From Prevotella sp. (GTDB lineage: Bacteria; Bacteroidota; Bacteroidia; Bacteroidales; Bacteroidaceae): a stretch of 64,000 nucleotides of DNA. The notes under the pieces are model-generated. The model was given only the letters and a program-made list of their open reading frames with translations, searched no databases and was not told the origin of the DNA. The stretch is from positions 1 to 64,000 of the forward strand of contig JAFZIZ010000016.1 of assembly GCA_017554145.1 (NCBI GenBank). Reading direction: 5' to 3'. Both the position numbers and the translations under genes were made by a program. Of this stretch, positions 26,366 to 35,735 are shown one piece after another (position 1 is the stretch's first letter; the number at the start of each line of letters is the position of its first letter).

Positions 26366-27703
26366 ATGAACGTGGAGAAAATCATGCAGGACCTGGAGCG
26401 CAAGCACCCAGGAGAAGCAGAATACCTGCAAGCAGTTCGTGAAGTGCTCATCTCTATTGAAGAGGTGTATAACCAGCATCCTGAGTTTGAAAAAGCCAAA
26501 CTCATTGAGCGCATTGTCGAGCCGGAACGTGTCATCACTTTCCGTGTCCCCTGGGTAGACGATAAGGGTGAGGTGCATGTGAACCTCGGCTATCGTGTAC
26601 AGTTCAACAGTGCCATCGGTCCATATAAGGGCGGTTTGCGCTTCCACTCTTCCGTCAACCTGAGCATCCTGAAGTTCCTCGGTTTCGAACAGACTTTCAA
26701 GAATGCATTGACGACATTGCCCATGGGTGGTGGCAAGGGAGGTTCCGACTTCTCTATTCGTGGACGCTCCGACAATGAAGTGATGCGTTTCTGTCAGGCT
26801 TTCATGAACGAGTTATATCGTCATATCGGGCCTGATGAGGATGTGCCTGCTGGCGACATCGGTGTAGGAGCCCGTGAGATTGGCTACCTTTTCGGTCAGT
26901 ATAAGAAACTTACCCATCAGTTCCAGGGAGTACTCACGGGCAAAGGACTCGAATGGGGCGGTTCTAAGATTCGTCCTGAAGCCACAGGTTATGGAGCCTT
27001 GTATTTCGTTCATCACATGCTGAAGACCCACGGCCACGACATCAAGGGTAAGACCGTTGCCCTCTCAGGTTTTGGTAATGTGGCATGGGGTGCTGCGAAG
27101 AAAGCGACAGAACTGGGTGCCAAGGTCATCACCATTAGCGGTCCAGACGGATATATCTACGACCCTGCAGGTCTCGATGCTGAGAAGATAGACTATCTGT
27201 TGGAGTTGCGTGCCTCAGGCAATGATGTCTGTGCACCATACGCTGAGGAGTTCGACGGCGCCACCTTCTTCGAAGGCAAGCGTCCTTGGGAACAGAAGGC
27301 GGACATCTATCTACCTTGTGCTACACAGAACGAGTTGAACGGCAATGATGCCGACCAGATACTTGCCAATCAGCCATTATGCATCGCTGAGGTATCTAAT
27401 ATGGGATGCACCGCAGAGGCTGCCGAGAAGTTCATTGCTGCCCGTCAACTCTTTGCCCCAGGTAAGGCGGTCAATGCAGGCGGTGTGGCTACCAGCGGTC
27501 TTGAGATGACGCAGAACTCCATGCGCCTGGGATGGAGCGAGAAAGAGGTGGACGAGAAACTCCACTATATCATGTCGAGCATCCACGAGCAGTGCGTGAA
27601 GTATGGCAAACAGCCCGACGGCTACGTCGATTATGTAAAAGGTGCCAATGTCGCAGGTTTCATGAAAGTAGCCCATGCGATGATGGCGCAAGGCATTGTA
27701 TAA
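26366..27703 (+). CDS. gdhA: NADP-type glutamate dehydrogenase
   Basis: 445 residues, the hexameric GDH I size. YKGGLRFH, the catalytic-Lys loop PMGGGKGGSDF, DVPAGDIGVG and the Rossmann motif SGFGNVAWG are visible. It makes glutamate from 2-oxoglutarate and ammonia, the main nitrogen entry of Bacteroidales. The NADP preference is inferred from length and family branch. It has its own promoter and a strong terminator at 27712. Confidence 0.95.
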   Translation: MNVEKIMQDLERKHPGEAEYLQAVREVLISIEEVYNQHPEFEKAKLIERIVEPERVITFRVPWVDDKGEVHVNLGYRVQFNSAIGPYKGGLRFHSSVNLSILKFLGFEQTFKNALTTLPMGGGKGGSDFSIRGRSDNEVMRFCQAFMNELYRHIGPDEDVPAGDIGVGAREIGYLFGQYKKLTHQFQGVLTGKGLEWGGSKIRPEATGYGALYFVHHMLKTHGHDIKGKTVALSGFGNVAWGAAKKATELGAKVITISGPDGYIYDPAGLDAEKIDYLLELRASGNDVCAPYAEEFDGATFFEGKRPWEQKADIYLPCATQNELNGNDADQILANQPLCIAEVSNMGCTAEAAEKFIAARQLFAPGKAVNAGGVATSGLEMTQNSMRLGWSEKEVDEKLHYIMSSIHEQCVKYGKQPDGYVDYVKGANVAGFMKVAHAMMAQGIV

Positions 27704-27711
27704 AAACAAAG

Positions 27712-27740
27712 AAGGCTTCCTCTTTCGGGAAGCCTTTCTT
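27712..27740. terminator. Shared bidirectional terminator gdhA / lipoprotein gene
   Basis: AAGGCTTCC (27712-27720) pairs with GGAAGCCTT (27728-27736) across a 7-base loop. T-rich DNA follows on the plus side and A-rich DNA lies on the other side, so it can serve both convergent genes. Confidence 0.8.
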
Positions 27741-27756
27741 ATTAATCTTTTCCCTT

Positions 27757-28563
27757 TTATTTCCTACGGGTCACAATAGTGAACTCCTTTTCCTGTGCCG
27801 TCAGTTCCTGATTGCCAACGGTAGCACCTACACGAATCTTTGCCGTTCCGTCTTTCAGCTTCCTGTCTGCAAGAATCGTTGCCGTGTAGCGTACGCCACT
27901 GTTCGGAGCAATACTCTCCACGTGAAGGTTAGGCGAGATATGGATATTCTTGTTGCCCGTCACGTCATACACGACAGGCTGGATATCATAAAGAGTGCGA
28001 CGCGTATAGTTCATGATTTCGAAGCTTACCTTACACTCCTCACCAGCCTTCAGGATACCATCTTGATTCTGGTCGATGAACTGTGCATGACGGATAATGA
28101 TACGTCCTGGGGCATTAACAGCCGTAGGGTCTGCCTCAGAAGGACTGAACGTCATTGGCTTCTCATCACCAGGACCCGCCATATCAAGATTAATACGGTC
28201 GTCACCACTATTGGTCGCATCGAAACCACTACGGTCTGGCTGATAACCGCCCTGTGGATAGTCATCGTCACGCTGAGCTGCACGCTCTGCCCTGCGTAAC
28301 TCTCGGTCACGCTTATAGGCCGCATACTTCTCTGCCTCCGCCTTGTCAGCCTGTGCACCGATGGCTGCACCAACGGCTGCACCGCCAGCCATACCGACGA
28401 TAGTACCGATATCACTGCCTCGCCATCCACCGGCAATACCTCCGATGGCAGAACCGAGAATAGAACCGAATGTACCACCTACATAGGCACCCTGTCCTGT
28501 GTAAGTATCACAACTACTTAGTATCAAAGCAGCACCGATAACCCATATTCCAATCTTCTTCAT
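27757..28563 (-). CDS. Glycine-zipper (YMGG-like) lipoprotein
   Basis: 268 residues. Lipobox ILSSC puts the lipidated Cys at 18. A glycine zipper spans about 25-72 (GGTFGSILGSAIGG and GMAGGAAVGAAIG), which could insert in or associate with the outer membrane. A charged Lys/Arg/Glu linker (75-105) and an acidic stretch follow. The C-terminal half (about 150-268) looks like an immunoglobulin/CARDB-like fold, and IDQNQDGILKAGE resembles an EF-hand-type calcium loop. Envelope role inferred; no enzyme motif. Confidence 0.75.
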   Translation of the reverse strand: MKKIGIWVIGAALILSSCDTYTGQGAYVGGTFGSILGSAIGGIAGGWRGSDIGTIVGMAGGAAVGAAIGAQADKAEAEKYAAYKRDRELRRAERAAQRDDDYPQGGYQPDRSGFDATNSGDDRINLDMAGPGDEKPMTFSPSEADPTAVNAPGRIIIRHAQFIDQNQDGILKAGEECKVSFEIMNYTRRTLYDIQPVVYDVTGNKNIHISPNLHVESIAPNSGVRYTATILADRKLKDGTAKIRVGATVGNQELTAQEKEFTIVTRRK

Positions 28564-28590
28564 ATCGTTCTCTTTTTAAGTATCACGTTG

Positions 28591-28620
28591 CAAAGATACG
28601 GTTTTTCCATAAATCTGCAA
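28591..28620 (-). promoter_or_regulatory. Promoter of the glycine-zipper lipoprotein gene
   Basis: Minus strand TTG (28618-28620), 19 bases, TATCTTTG (28591-28598). The ATG is 27 bases downstream. Confidence 0.75.
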
Positions 28621-28653
28621 GGGGCTTTTCCCGAAAATCTCATAGGGGAATCC

Positions 28654-28687
28654 CTAAAAAGAGTCCCAAAACTGGGACTCTTTTTAG
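28654..28687 (-). terminator. Terminator of the C10 protease gene
   Basis: A 14-bp perfect stem: CTAAAAAGAGTCCC (28654-28667) with GGGACTCTTTTTAG (28674-28687), loop of 6. The T-run lies in the distal arm in both directions. It is followed at 28687-28718 by agttgagagttaag-type short repeats. Confidence 0.8.
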
Positions 28688-28732
28688 TTGAGAGTTGAGA
28701 GTTAAAAGTTAAGAGATAACTTTTCTTTACTC

Positions 28733-31700
28733 TTACTTAATCAATACCTTCTTGCCATTGATGATATACACACCCCTTGGCAATTCTTTCAGCGTCGTAA
28801 TCTTTGAACGCACCTTGTTACCTTGCAAGTCGTAGACATCAGCAGGATGCTCTACGGAGATACCTAAGATACCATCCGCCTCGGTAATCGTCAGATGGCC
28901 ATTAACGTAAGTAATCTCATAGTTTTGTGCTTCTGCACCAGAAACGATAATATCATACTCACCAGGCTCACTGGCAGATGTAGCCGTCGTGGTAAACATT
29001 GGCTGCTTCGTCAGCACTGCTTCCGTCTCATCATTTTTGAAACCATCGTACGTTGCCTCGAAGGTTGGCAATGCCTCGCCCTGCTTGATGGTATAGTCCT
29101 TCGCTGTGATTGTCAGCGGAGCCTTCTCGATAGTTAATGTACCATTGACGTAGGTGTCGTTATAGTTCTTTACCGTACCCTTGCTAATAACAATCGGATA
29201 TGTACCTACAGGACTGGTCTTTGTTGCTTCGCAAGTGATAGAAGGAGTTCCGTTGAGTGTAGCACCCTCACTTGTAAACTCGAAAGCAGGCAGGTCGTCA
29301 CCATACTTAATCGTATAACTCTTCGCCGTAATAGTAACGGGGTCTGCCTCTTGAATCGTCAACTTACCCTTCACAAAATCAATATTGTAATTCGTTGCGG
29401 TAGCACCAGAAACGGTAATTTCATACACACCAGGTTCACTAGCAGAAGTAGCTGTCGTAGTACATGTTGGTTTGGCTGTCAGTACAGCAGCAGTCTCACT
29501 ATTCTTAAAGCCTTCATAGGTAACTTCGAAGGTCGGAAGAGCATCGCCCTGCTTGATGGTATAGTCCTTTGCGATAATCTTCAACGGAGCCTGTGTGACA
29601 GTCAGTTTACCATCTACAGCCTCAAATTCACTCTCAATAGTACCCTTGGCAACGGTGATGGCATATGTTCCAACATTAGATGTTGCTGTTGCTGTGGTTG
29701 ACAAAGCAGGTACACCTGTCAGCGATCCAGCAGGATCTATCGTGTAGGTAAACTCAGGATTGGCCTCACCATATTCACGACTTGCATCGTTTGCAGTCAC
29801 AGTTGGAATAGGCTTATTAAGAAAATAAGTTCTATAGGCAACAAACACAGGATCGATATCCCATGTATAGTAATAGACATACAGCCCATAATACTTATCT
29901 TCTGTTAAGTTGGAGAAGTTTACATGAAGAGCCTTTTCCTCTCCAGTCGGCAGAACCAATTGCTGCGTTATTGTTATAGCTTCACCATCTGGAGATAAAT
30001 AATAAGAATCCTCTTCTTCCACTTCTATTTTAGCCATTGGGTACAATACAAACTTCACTTCATCATTATAGTCATTCTCGCCTTCATTCGTAAAGGTCAC
30101 TGTAGCGTTAATAGTATTCCTAGTAGATGTCTCTCCTTCCTGTTCATCAAAGTCAATTATGGCACTCAATTCTTGAGGAAGTGTCTCCTCAATGGTTACT
30201 GCCTGGCTCCACACCACATTATTCTTGTCACCAGCAGCAATCTCTATAGTTACATCACCCGAACCCCAAGGTACAAAACTAATCATGACGTTACCTGTCT
30301 GTCCTGGAGCGACATAAGAAGAAACTGCCTCATCGCATAAATAGAATGTCGTTTCATCCATATATCCATTATTTGTCCAATTAATGATTGCCGTATTGGA
30401 CCGACTCTCTTTCATGGCATTTTCGAACTTACAACTGTTGATTTGGACGGCATTCTTTATATTATCAGAAGAAGAAGCATATGATACCGTCAACTCATTA
30501 TCTTTGATGGTGAGTATCACCTTATTATTATTAAAGTTGGCGATTCTTTGCCATTCATCCTTTCCCTGTACTCTGAAGACTGGTCTTACTTCATAGGTGC
30601 CTTCTGTAATACTTGCACCGAAAGTAGCATAAGAATGTGCATACGTAATCTGTCCCCAAGGTTTGACGAAGGCATCTGTCACACCTATAAGAGCGACTTG
30701 CGTACCACCTTGATAAAGTGCACATGCGAAGTCAATCTCCATTTCTTCATCTTCCCAATAGTAGATTCTGTCCCAGAATTCCAATTCAAAATCCTCATTT
30801 GTAGATGTTCGGGAGACACTTTCACAATTTACCCCTTGATCATAGACAATGGGAGAAGCAGCGACTTCTCCCTCATAAGGAGGTTGAATACCTATAATGG
30901 CTTCCTGTAAAATTGAAAAGCCACTTTCAAACGTGCCACCGCCAGTACCCTTATCATATGGGTTGAGAATCGACAAGGCGAAATAGCCATCCGATTGACC
31001 ACTCCATCCCCAGTTGACATGAAAGAGACCTTTGTCATCGTAACCATCAACGACAAATTCATGTCCGCCAGAATATCCTCCGTCAGTTTGTCCTGATTGT
31101 CCACTATACAACACTGGGCGTGCGTTCTTCAATTCATTGTAAATAAGCCCTTCCCATTCTTCTGTGCTGTAACTTCTACGAAGGACCGTTTTTGCCGCTG
31201 TGCTATACCCGAAATGATTAATCAAATCTGTTGCATATACATTGGCACTGGATTCCCATACACCATAGGACATCTCCACAGCAGCACCACAATAGTACAT
31301 CAACTCGGCAACAGCATCAGCGGACTCGCCAGTATCAGAATTGTCATAGTCGTCCTTCATCAAATCCCATTTAAAGGTCGTTGCAGGCAAATCCCATCCT
31401 GGTGAAGCCACCTCACCCTGCGGCCATTTGTGATAGTACATCACCTGTGCCATTGCTGTGGCAACACAACCTGTGGGACAGTTTTCCGACCATCCTATTG
31501 GACATAAGTTATTGTAAGGACGTCCCTGATCCCAATGGCTGGTCAGCAGAGGTTTCACAGGAGTGCCAATCACCCTGCGAGGAGTTGTGGTTATCGAAGC
31601 ACCACCTAATGCCTCTATCTGCTTAGCATATCCCTCTAACCAAACTTTCGCATTCTTTGGTAATTTATCGAGATTAAGACTGCCCTGATCCGCATATCCT

Positions 31701-31942
31701 AAGATGGGGATGGTACGGTCATCACCGCTCACAATGACGAAGCCGTTTTGTCCCTCGGCATTGAACACATAGAAAGACTTATTCTTGTCAAATGCTGGTG
31801 CGCGACGCAGATTCTTCTGCTTGAACTGCTTGCCCTGCATAAACTTTTGTGCTTTCTGCAAAGCTTCAGCCTCTGTCACCTCTCCTGCAGACATTGTCAG
31901 GAAGGCAAAAAGACTAATGAATAATAAGGTTAGTTTCTTCAT
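28733..31942 (-). CDS. C10 (streptopain-type) cysteine peptidase with MBG domains and C-terminal sorting tail
   Basis: 1069 residues. A signal peptide (MKKLTLLFISLFAFLTMSAG) is followed by a propeptide (20-125) and the C10 catalytic domain with Cys159 in CPTGCVATAMAQVM, His294 in GGHEFVVDGY and the VNWGW segment. Relatives are streptopain, interpain and PrtT. Then come beta-rich linker domains (about 360-730) and four MBG-type repeats (about 735-1022), of which the second and fourth are nearly identical (KDYTIKQG.ALPTFE). The C-terminal 45 residues (VYDLQGNKV, LPRGVYIINGKKV) match type IX secretion sorting tails, so secretion to the cell surface is inferred. Likely a host-protein-degrading, virulence-type or nutritional protease. 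A structured RNA element lies just upstream. Confidence 0.9.
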   Translation of the reverse strand: MKKLTLLFISLFAFLTMSAGEVTEAEALQKAQKFMQGKQFKQKNLRRAPAFDKNKSFYVFNAEGQNGFVIVSGDDRTIPILGYADQGSLNLDKLPKNAKVWLEGYAKQIEALGGASITTTPRRVIGTPVKPLLTSHWDQGRPYNNLCPIGWSENCPTGCVATAMAQVMYYHKWPQGEVASPGWDLPATTFKWDLMKDDYDNSDTGESADAVAELMYYCGAAVEMSYGVWESSANVYATDLINHFGYSTAAKTVLRRSYSTEEWEGLIYNELKNARPVLYSGQSGQTDGGYSGGHEFVVDGYDDKGLFHVNWGWSGQSDGYFALSILNPYDKGTGGGTFESGFSILQEAIIGIQPPYEGEVAASPIVYDQGVNCESVSRTSTNEDFELEFWDRIYYWEDEEMEIDFACALYQGGTQVALIGVTDAFVKPWGQITYAHSYATFGASITEGTYEVRPVFRVQGKDEWQRIANFNNNKVILTIKDNELTVSYASSSDNIKNAVQINSCKFENAMKESRSNTAIINWTNNGYMDETTFYLCDEAVSSYVAPGQTGNVMISFVPWGSGDVTIEIAAGDKNNVVWSQAVTIEETLPQELSAIIDFDEQEGETSTRNTINATVTFTNEGENDYNDEVKFVLYPMAKIEVEEEDSYYLSPDGEAITITQQLVLPTGEEKALHVNFSNLTEDKYYGLYVYYYTWDIDPVFVAYRTYFLNKPIPTVTANDASREYGEANPEFTYTIDPAGSLTGVPALSTTATATSNVGTYAITVAKGTIESEFEAVDGKLTVTQAPLKIIAKDYTIKQGDALPTFEVTYEGFKNSETAAVLTAKPTCTTTATSASEPGVYEITVSGATATNYNIDFVKGKLTIQEADPVTITAKSYTIKYGDDLPAFEFTSEGATLNGTPSITCEATKTSPVGTYPIVISKGTVKNYNDTYVNGTLTIEKAPLTITAKDYTIKQGEALPTFEATYDGFKNDETEAVLTKQPMFTTTATSASEPGEYDIIVSGAEAQNYEITYVNGHLTITEADGILGISVEHPADVYDLQGNKVRSKITTLKELPRGVYIINGKKVLIK

Positions 31943-31972
31943 GTTGTTTTTAAGTTATAGTTTTATATCTTT

Positions 31973-32188
31973 AGGTTCCTCACATAGCAGAAGCGCGGGA
32001 CTGTCTTTACCAGTTCCGGATGGAGGTCGTGAGAAAACCTGAAATAGAAAATGGATAACGACCCCACGCTATACGTGGAAGCTGTTTTGCTCTCCTGTCT
32101 ATTTCAGTCTTGCTTGAAAATTTCTCACGTTTCCATCCGCAAGTTCAGAGCATAACGCTTCTTCTGCAGGAGCAGGTCCTTCCCACTC
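31973..32188 (-). ncRNA. Rod-shaped structured RNA or leader, 6S-RNA-like architecture
   Basis: On the minus strand a perfect promoter ends at 32195. The following DNA folds into one long rod: GCAGAAG (31987-31993) with CTTCTGC (32161-32167), CGGATGG (32017-32023) with CCATCCG (32133-32139), CGTGAGAAA (32028-32036) with TTTCTCACG (32121-32129), CTGAAATAG (32039-32047) with CTATTTCAG (32099-32107), and a terminal CCACG/CGTGG hairpin (32064-32078). A 16-21 base bubble separates the closing stem from the long arm. Size and layout resemble 6S RNA. It could equally be a regulatory 5' leader of the C10 protease, because no terminator separates them. The strand is chosen from the promoter. Confidence 0.5.
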
Positions 32189-32194
32189 CGATGG

Positions 32195-32225
32195 CAAATA
32201 TATAGAATAGTTTTGAAAGTTCCAA
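32195..32225 (-). promoter_or_regulatory. Promoter of the rod-shaped RNA / C10 protease
   Basis: Minus strand TTG (32223-32225), 20 bases, TATATTTG (32195-32202), a perfect match. Predicted start near 32188, about 245 bases before the protease ATG. Confidence 0.75.
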
Positions 32226-32411
32226 GTTTTTTGAATAAAAAATGTAATAATCTGCCACTCTCCTTATACAATATTACTCTATTGTATAAATAAAAAGGAG
32301 TTGAAGAGTGTTAAGTGTTGAATAGACACCATACATACAAGGCGTTTAGAATGACAATAGAAAAAAATCGTAGGAATTAATAGAAAAAGGATTTCTTTCT
32401 AATAAAAATTT
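32226..32411. other. A+T-rich gene-free spacer with a 10-bp inverted repeat
   Basis: No credible ORF. TTATACAATA (32264-32273) pairs with TATTGTATAA (32280-32289) around TTACTC. Without a T-run it is more operator-like than terminator-like. Nothing else was recognised. Confidence 0.4.
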
Positions 32412-32493
32412 ATGTTCAAGGGCGATGAACATGTATTCGCGGTTCAGAAACATGTGTTTGCGGTGCAGAAACATAAGTTCAAGGCGCAGAAAC
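32412..32493. repeat. 21-bp tandem repeat
   Basis: Three units of exactly 21 bases (32431-32451, 32452-32472, 32473-32493), each ending CAGAAAC, preceded by a 19-base degenerate unit (32412-32430). Read as protein the unit gives a 7-residue repeat on either strand (HVFAVQK on the plus strand). No start signal or long ORF supports translation. Confidence 0.75.
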
Positions 32494-32511
32494 ATAAAAT
32501 TATTAGAATAG

Positions 32512-32561
32512 AAAAGAAAAAAGAAAAAGAGAAGGGACACTGCTTTCGCAATGTCCCTTCT
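32512..32561 (-). terminator. Terminator at the end of the rpsM-rplQ operon
   Basis: AGAAGGGACA (32530-32539) pairs with TGTCCCTTCT (32552-32561). On the minus strand the stem is followed by a long T-rich run (32512-32529). It closes the ribosomal supercluster. Confidence 0.85.
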
Positions 32562-32580
32562 TCTCAGTATGATAAAACTA

Positions 32581-33144
32581 TTATTCAGCCTTTGCCTCTT
32601 CTGCGGGAGCCTCAGCAGCCTCTTCAGCCTTGGGTGCTTCCTCAACAGGTGCCTCAGCGGGAGCTTCTTCAGCAACAGGAGCCTCAACGGGAGCCTCTTC
32701 TGCCTTGGGAGCCTCTGCCTTAGCAGCAGACTTGCGTGAACGACGAGTCTTCTTAGCCTCTGCCTTTGGAGTCTTCAGCATGTTCTCATCGAAATCTACA
32801 AGCTCGATGAAAGCCATATCTGCACCATCACCCAGACGTGAACCCAGCTTGATGACGCGTGTATAACCACCGGGGCGATCACCTACTTTCTGAGAGACAA
32901 CACCGAAGAGCTCTTTCAGAGCCTCTTTGTTCTGCAGGTAGCTGAATACTACGCGGCGAGAATTGGTGCTATCGTCTTTTGAGCGTGTGATCAGTGGCTC
33001 AACATACTTCTTAAGTGCCTTTGCCTTGGCGAGGGTCGTAGTGATTCTTTTGTGCATGATCAGTGAGATTGCCATGTTGGCAAGCATAGCATGACGATGA
33101 TCTGCAGTACGGCCCAGATGATTGAATTTCTTTCCGTGTCTCAT
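32581..33144 (-). CDS. rplQ: 50S ribosomal protein L17 with Ala/Glu-rich C-terminal extension
   Basis: 187 residues. Residues 1-125 are a normal L17 ([29 protein letters not shown]). From about residue 133 a low-complexity tail of some 55 residues follows, a basic patch ([12 protein letters not shown]) and then repeated [15 protein letters not shown] units. Standard L17 is about 120-130 residues, so the tail is an extra, probably disordered, strongly acidic arm. It is the last gene of the rpsM-rpsK-rpsD-rpoA-rplQ unit. Confidence 0.96.
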   Translation of the reverse strand: MRHGKKFNHLGRTADHRHAMLANMAISLIMHKRITTTLAKAKALKKYVEPLITRSKDDSTNSRRVVFSYLQNKEALKELFGVVSQKVGDRPGGYTRVIKLGSRLGDGADMAFIELVDFDENMLKTPKAEAKKTRRSRKSAAKAEAPKAEEAPVEAPVAEEAPAEAPVEEAPKAEEAAEAPAEEAKAE

Positions 33145-33174
33145 TTTTTGTTTTTCTTTTTAAGGAGTTGCTCT

Positions 33175-34167
33175 CTACTCCTTGTCTAATTTGTACTTTG
33201 AAATATCAGTTCCAAACGACAGATTCAGACTCTCGAGCAAATCATCAAGCTCAGTGAGCGATTTCTTACCGAAGTTACGGAACTTCAGGAGGTCTGTTTT
33301 ATTATACTGTACGAGATCACCAAGGGTCTCGACATCAGCAGCCTTCAGACAGTTGAGGGCACGAACAGAGAGGTTCATGTCAACAAGCTTGGTCTTCAGC
33401 AACTGACGCATGTGCAGTACTTCCTCATCAAACTCTTGATTGCCCTCGATATCATTGTTCTCAAGGGTGATCTTCTCATCAGAGAAGAGCATGAAGTGAT
33501 AGATAAGGATCTTGGCAGCTTCCTTCAGCGCGTCCTTCGGGTGAATGGAACCATCCGTCGTAATCTCCATGACGAGCTTATCATAGTCCGTCTTCTGCTC
33601 AACACGATAGGGTTCAACAGAATACTTTACGTTACGAATCGGAGTATAAATGGAGTCGATTGCTATTACGTTTACATCAGTGCAGAATTCACGGTTCTCA
33701 TCTGCGGGAACATATCCACGACCTTTGTTAATAGTAAGATCAATCTGCATCGAGGCTTTGGAATCTAAATGACAAATCACCAAATCGGGATTTAACACTT
33801 CAAATCCAGTCAGATACTTACCTATATCACCAGCTTTAAACTCGGTAGAATTCTCAACGGTGATAGAGACTTTTTCGTTCTCGAATTCTTCCACTACTTG
33901 CTTGAACCTAACTTGCTTCAGGTTCAAGATAATGTTGGTCACGTCTTCCTTTACACCAGGTACTGATGAGAACTCATGCTCAACACCTCCGATGCGGATG
34001 GTGTTGATAGCATAACCCTCAAGTGATGAAAGAAGAATGCGACGCAGGGCGTTACCAACGGTTACACCGAAGCCAGGCTCAAGGGGACGAAATTCGAACT
34101 TGCCGAATTTGTCGTTGGCCTCCAACATTACGACTTTATCAGGTTTTTGAAATGCTAATATCGCCAT
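33175..34167 (-). CDS. rpoA: RNA polymerase alpha subunit
   Basis: 330 residues. N-terminal assembly domain (about 1-230) with [19 protein letters not shown]-terminal domain (about 260-325) with the helix-hairpin-helix region [15 protein letters not shown] and FGKKSLTEL. It dimerises to nucleate the polymerase core whose beta and beta-prime genes lie at the other end of this window. It is 12 bases downstream of rpsD. Confidence 0.98.
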   Translation of the reverse strand: MAILAFQKPDKVVMLEANDKFGKFEFRPLEPGFGVTVGNALRRILLSSLEGYAINTIRIGGVEHEFSSVPGVKEDVTNIILNLKQVRFKQVVEEFENEKVSITVENSTEFKAGDIGKYLTGFEVLNPDLVICHLDSKASMQIDLTINKGRGYVPADENREFCTDVNVIAIDSIYTPIRNVKYSVEPYRVEQKTDYDKLVMEITTDGSIHPKDALKEAAKILIYHFMLFSDEKITLENNDIEGNQEFDEEVLHMRQLLKTKLVDMNLSVRALNCLKAADVETLGDLVQYNKTDLLKFRNFGKKSLTELDDLLESLNLSFGTDISKYKLDKE

Positions 34168-34179
34168 TAATTTAATGAT

Positions 34180-34785
34180 TTATTTAGAGTACAACTCAAC
34201 GATTAACTGCTCCTTAATATTCTCGGGAATGTCGGCACGCTCCGGCTTGTGAAGGAACTTACCACTCTTGGTCTGCTCGTCCCACTCAATCCAAGGATAC
34301 TTACTGTGGTTGAAACCTGCAAGAGCTGCCTCGATAACTTCGAGAGACTTAGCTTTCTCACGTACGCCAACAATCATGCCTGGCTTTACGGAGAAAGAGG
34401 GGATGTTCACAACAGCACCATCAACCGTAATGTGCTTGTGACCGACCAACTGACGGGCAGCAGCACGTGTCGGGGCAATACCCAGACGGAACACTACATT
34501 GTCGAGACGGCTCTCAAGGTTCTGGAGCAGTACCTCACCGGTAATACCCTCTGCCTTAGCTGCCTTTTCGAACATATTACGGAACTGACGCTCAAGAACA
34601 CCATAGGTATACTTGGCTTTCTGCTTCTCTGCCAACATGACAGCATACTCCGACTGCTTGCGGCGACGGTTGTTGCCATGCTGTCCAGGAGGGAAGTTTC
34701 TCCTAGACAAAACTTTGTCTGCGCCGAAGATGGGCTCGCCAAAACGACGCGCAATTTTTGATTTCGGTCCAATATATCTTGCCAT
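34180..34785 (-). CDS. rpsD: 30S ribosomal protein S4
   Basis: 201 residues. Starts [18 protein letters not shown] and carries the S4 RNA-binding domain ([24 protein letters not shown]). No cysteines occur in the N-terminal part, so this is the zinc-free form. S4 nucleates 30S assembly and in many bacteria represses its own operon; a binding leader was not identified here. Confidence 0.98.
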   Translation of the reverse strand: MARYIGPKSKIARRFGEPIFGADKVLSRRNFPPGQHGNNRRRKQSEYAVMLAEKQKAKYTYGVLERQFRNMFEKAAKAEGITGEVLLQNLESRLDNVVFRLGIAPTRAAARQLVGHKHITVDGAVVNIPSFSVKPGMIVGVREKAKSLEVIEAALAGFNHSKYPWIEWDEQTKSGKFLHKPERADIPENIKEQLIVELYSK

Positions 34786-34809
34786 AATACTAAAAATAAA
34801 TTCTGATGA

Positions 34810-35199
34810 TTAAACTCTACGACGCTTGGGAGGACGGCATCCGTTGTGTGGAAGTGGTGTAGCATCGATGATCTCGATAACCTCAATACCTGCACCGTGG
34901 ACAGCACGGATAGCTGATTCACGACCATTACCTGGACCCTTTACGTAAGCCTTTACCTTACGCAGACCAAGGTCGAAAGCAACCTTTGCGCAATCCTCTG
35001 CTGCCATCTGAGCAGCATACGGAGTGTTCTTCTTAGAACCACGGAAACCCATCTTACCGGCTGAAGACCAAGAAATCACCTGACCCTCGTCGTTTGCCAA
35101 TGTTACGATGATATTATTAAAAGAACTGTGCACGTGAAGCTGGCCAAGGGCGTTAACCTTCACGGTTCTCTTCTTTGAAGTGACTGTTTTCTTTGCCAT
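34810..35199 (-). CDS. rpsK: 30S ribosomal protein S11
   Basis: 129 residues. [32 protein letters not shown] and the C-terminal [11 protein letters not shown] are diagnostic. It sits on the platform of the 30S subunit near the mRNA exit. The 47-base gap to rpsM is filled by the short repeat at 35208-35248. Confidence 0.98.
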   Translation of the reverse strand: MAKKTVTSKKRTVKVNALGQLHVHSSFNNIIVTLANDEGQVISWSSAGKMGFRGSKKNTPYAAQMAAEDCAKVAFDLGLRKVKAYVKGPGNGRESAIRAVHGAGIEVIEIIDATPLPHNGCRPPKRRRV

Positions 35200-35207
35200 A
35201 ACTTTAG

Positions 35208-35248
35208 TTAATTCTTAATTCTTAACTCTTAATTCTTAACTCTCAATT
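35208..35248. repeat. taattcttaactc-type short tandem repeat between rpsM and rpsK
   Basis: Alternating TTAATTC and TTAACTC heptamers fill the spacer. The same 14-base unit (TCTTAATTCTTAAC) occurs twice in tandem between rpoB and rpoC at 60401-60428. Confidence 0.7.
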
Positions 35249-35627
35249 ACTTCGTAGCCTTCTTCTTGTTTGCAACAGTCTTCTTCTTACCCTTACGTGT
35301 ACGGGCATTGTTCTTGGTGCTCTGACCACGAACGGGAAGACCGTGACGATGACGAACGCCACGATAGCAACCAATATCCATCAGTCGCTTGATATTCAAC
35401 TGGATCTCACTACGGAGATCACCTTCTACTTTGAATTCAGCGCCGATAATTTCACGGATCTTAGCTGCCTGATCATCACTCCACTCGTTGACTTTCAGGT
35501 CGCGGCTCACGCCGGCCTTGTCCAATATCTTTGCTGAACTACTTCGACCAATACCATAGATATAGGTCAATGCGATTTCGCCACGCTTCTCTTGGGGCAA
35601 ATCTACTCCAACAATTCTTATTGCCAT
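35247..35627 (-). CDS. rpsM: 30S ribosomal protein S13
   Basis: 126 residues. Starts [17 protein letters not shown], contains a helix-two-turn-helix ([10 protein letters not shown]-like segment) and the basic tail [19 protein letters not shown]. It contacts the 50S head and P-site tRNA. First gene of the rpsM-K-D-rpoA-rplQ unit. A -7 box lies 55 bases upstream. Confidence 0.98.
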   Translation of the reverse strand: MAIRIVGVDLPQEKRGEIALTYIYGIGRSSSAKILDKAGVSRDLKVNEWSDDQAAKIREIIGAEFKVEGDLRSEIQLNIKRLMDIGCYRGVRHRHGLPVRGQSTKNNARTRKGKKKTVANKKKATK

Positions 35628-35682
35628 GTGTTAAACTAATAAATAAAAATAAAATAAAATTCGAATTTCGCCAAAAAGCATG

Positions 35683-35690
35683 CAAAGGTA
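35683..35690 (-). promoter_or_regulatory. -7 box before rpsM
   Basis: The minus strand reads TACCTTTG followed by CATGC, in the 108-base gap between rpmJ and rpsM. No TTG at -33 was found, as in other ribosomal promoters here. Confidence 0.5.
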
Positions 35691-35735
35691 CGCAGAATTT
35701 CTGAGATTCCGCTACCTCTTTATGCTTATTTAACA

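Noticed and set aside
28887-29740. MBG repeats of the C10 protease as a possible CRISPR-like or DNA repeat array
   Set aside because: The repeats are protein-domain duplications in frame, too long and diverged for a DNA array.
32346-32687. 113-codon minus-strand ORF and the plus-strand ORF over the 21-bp repeat
   Set aside because: They overlap rplQ and its terminator. The coding look comes from the 21-base periodicity.
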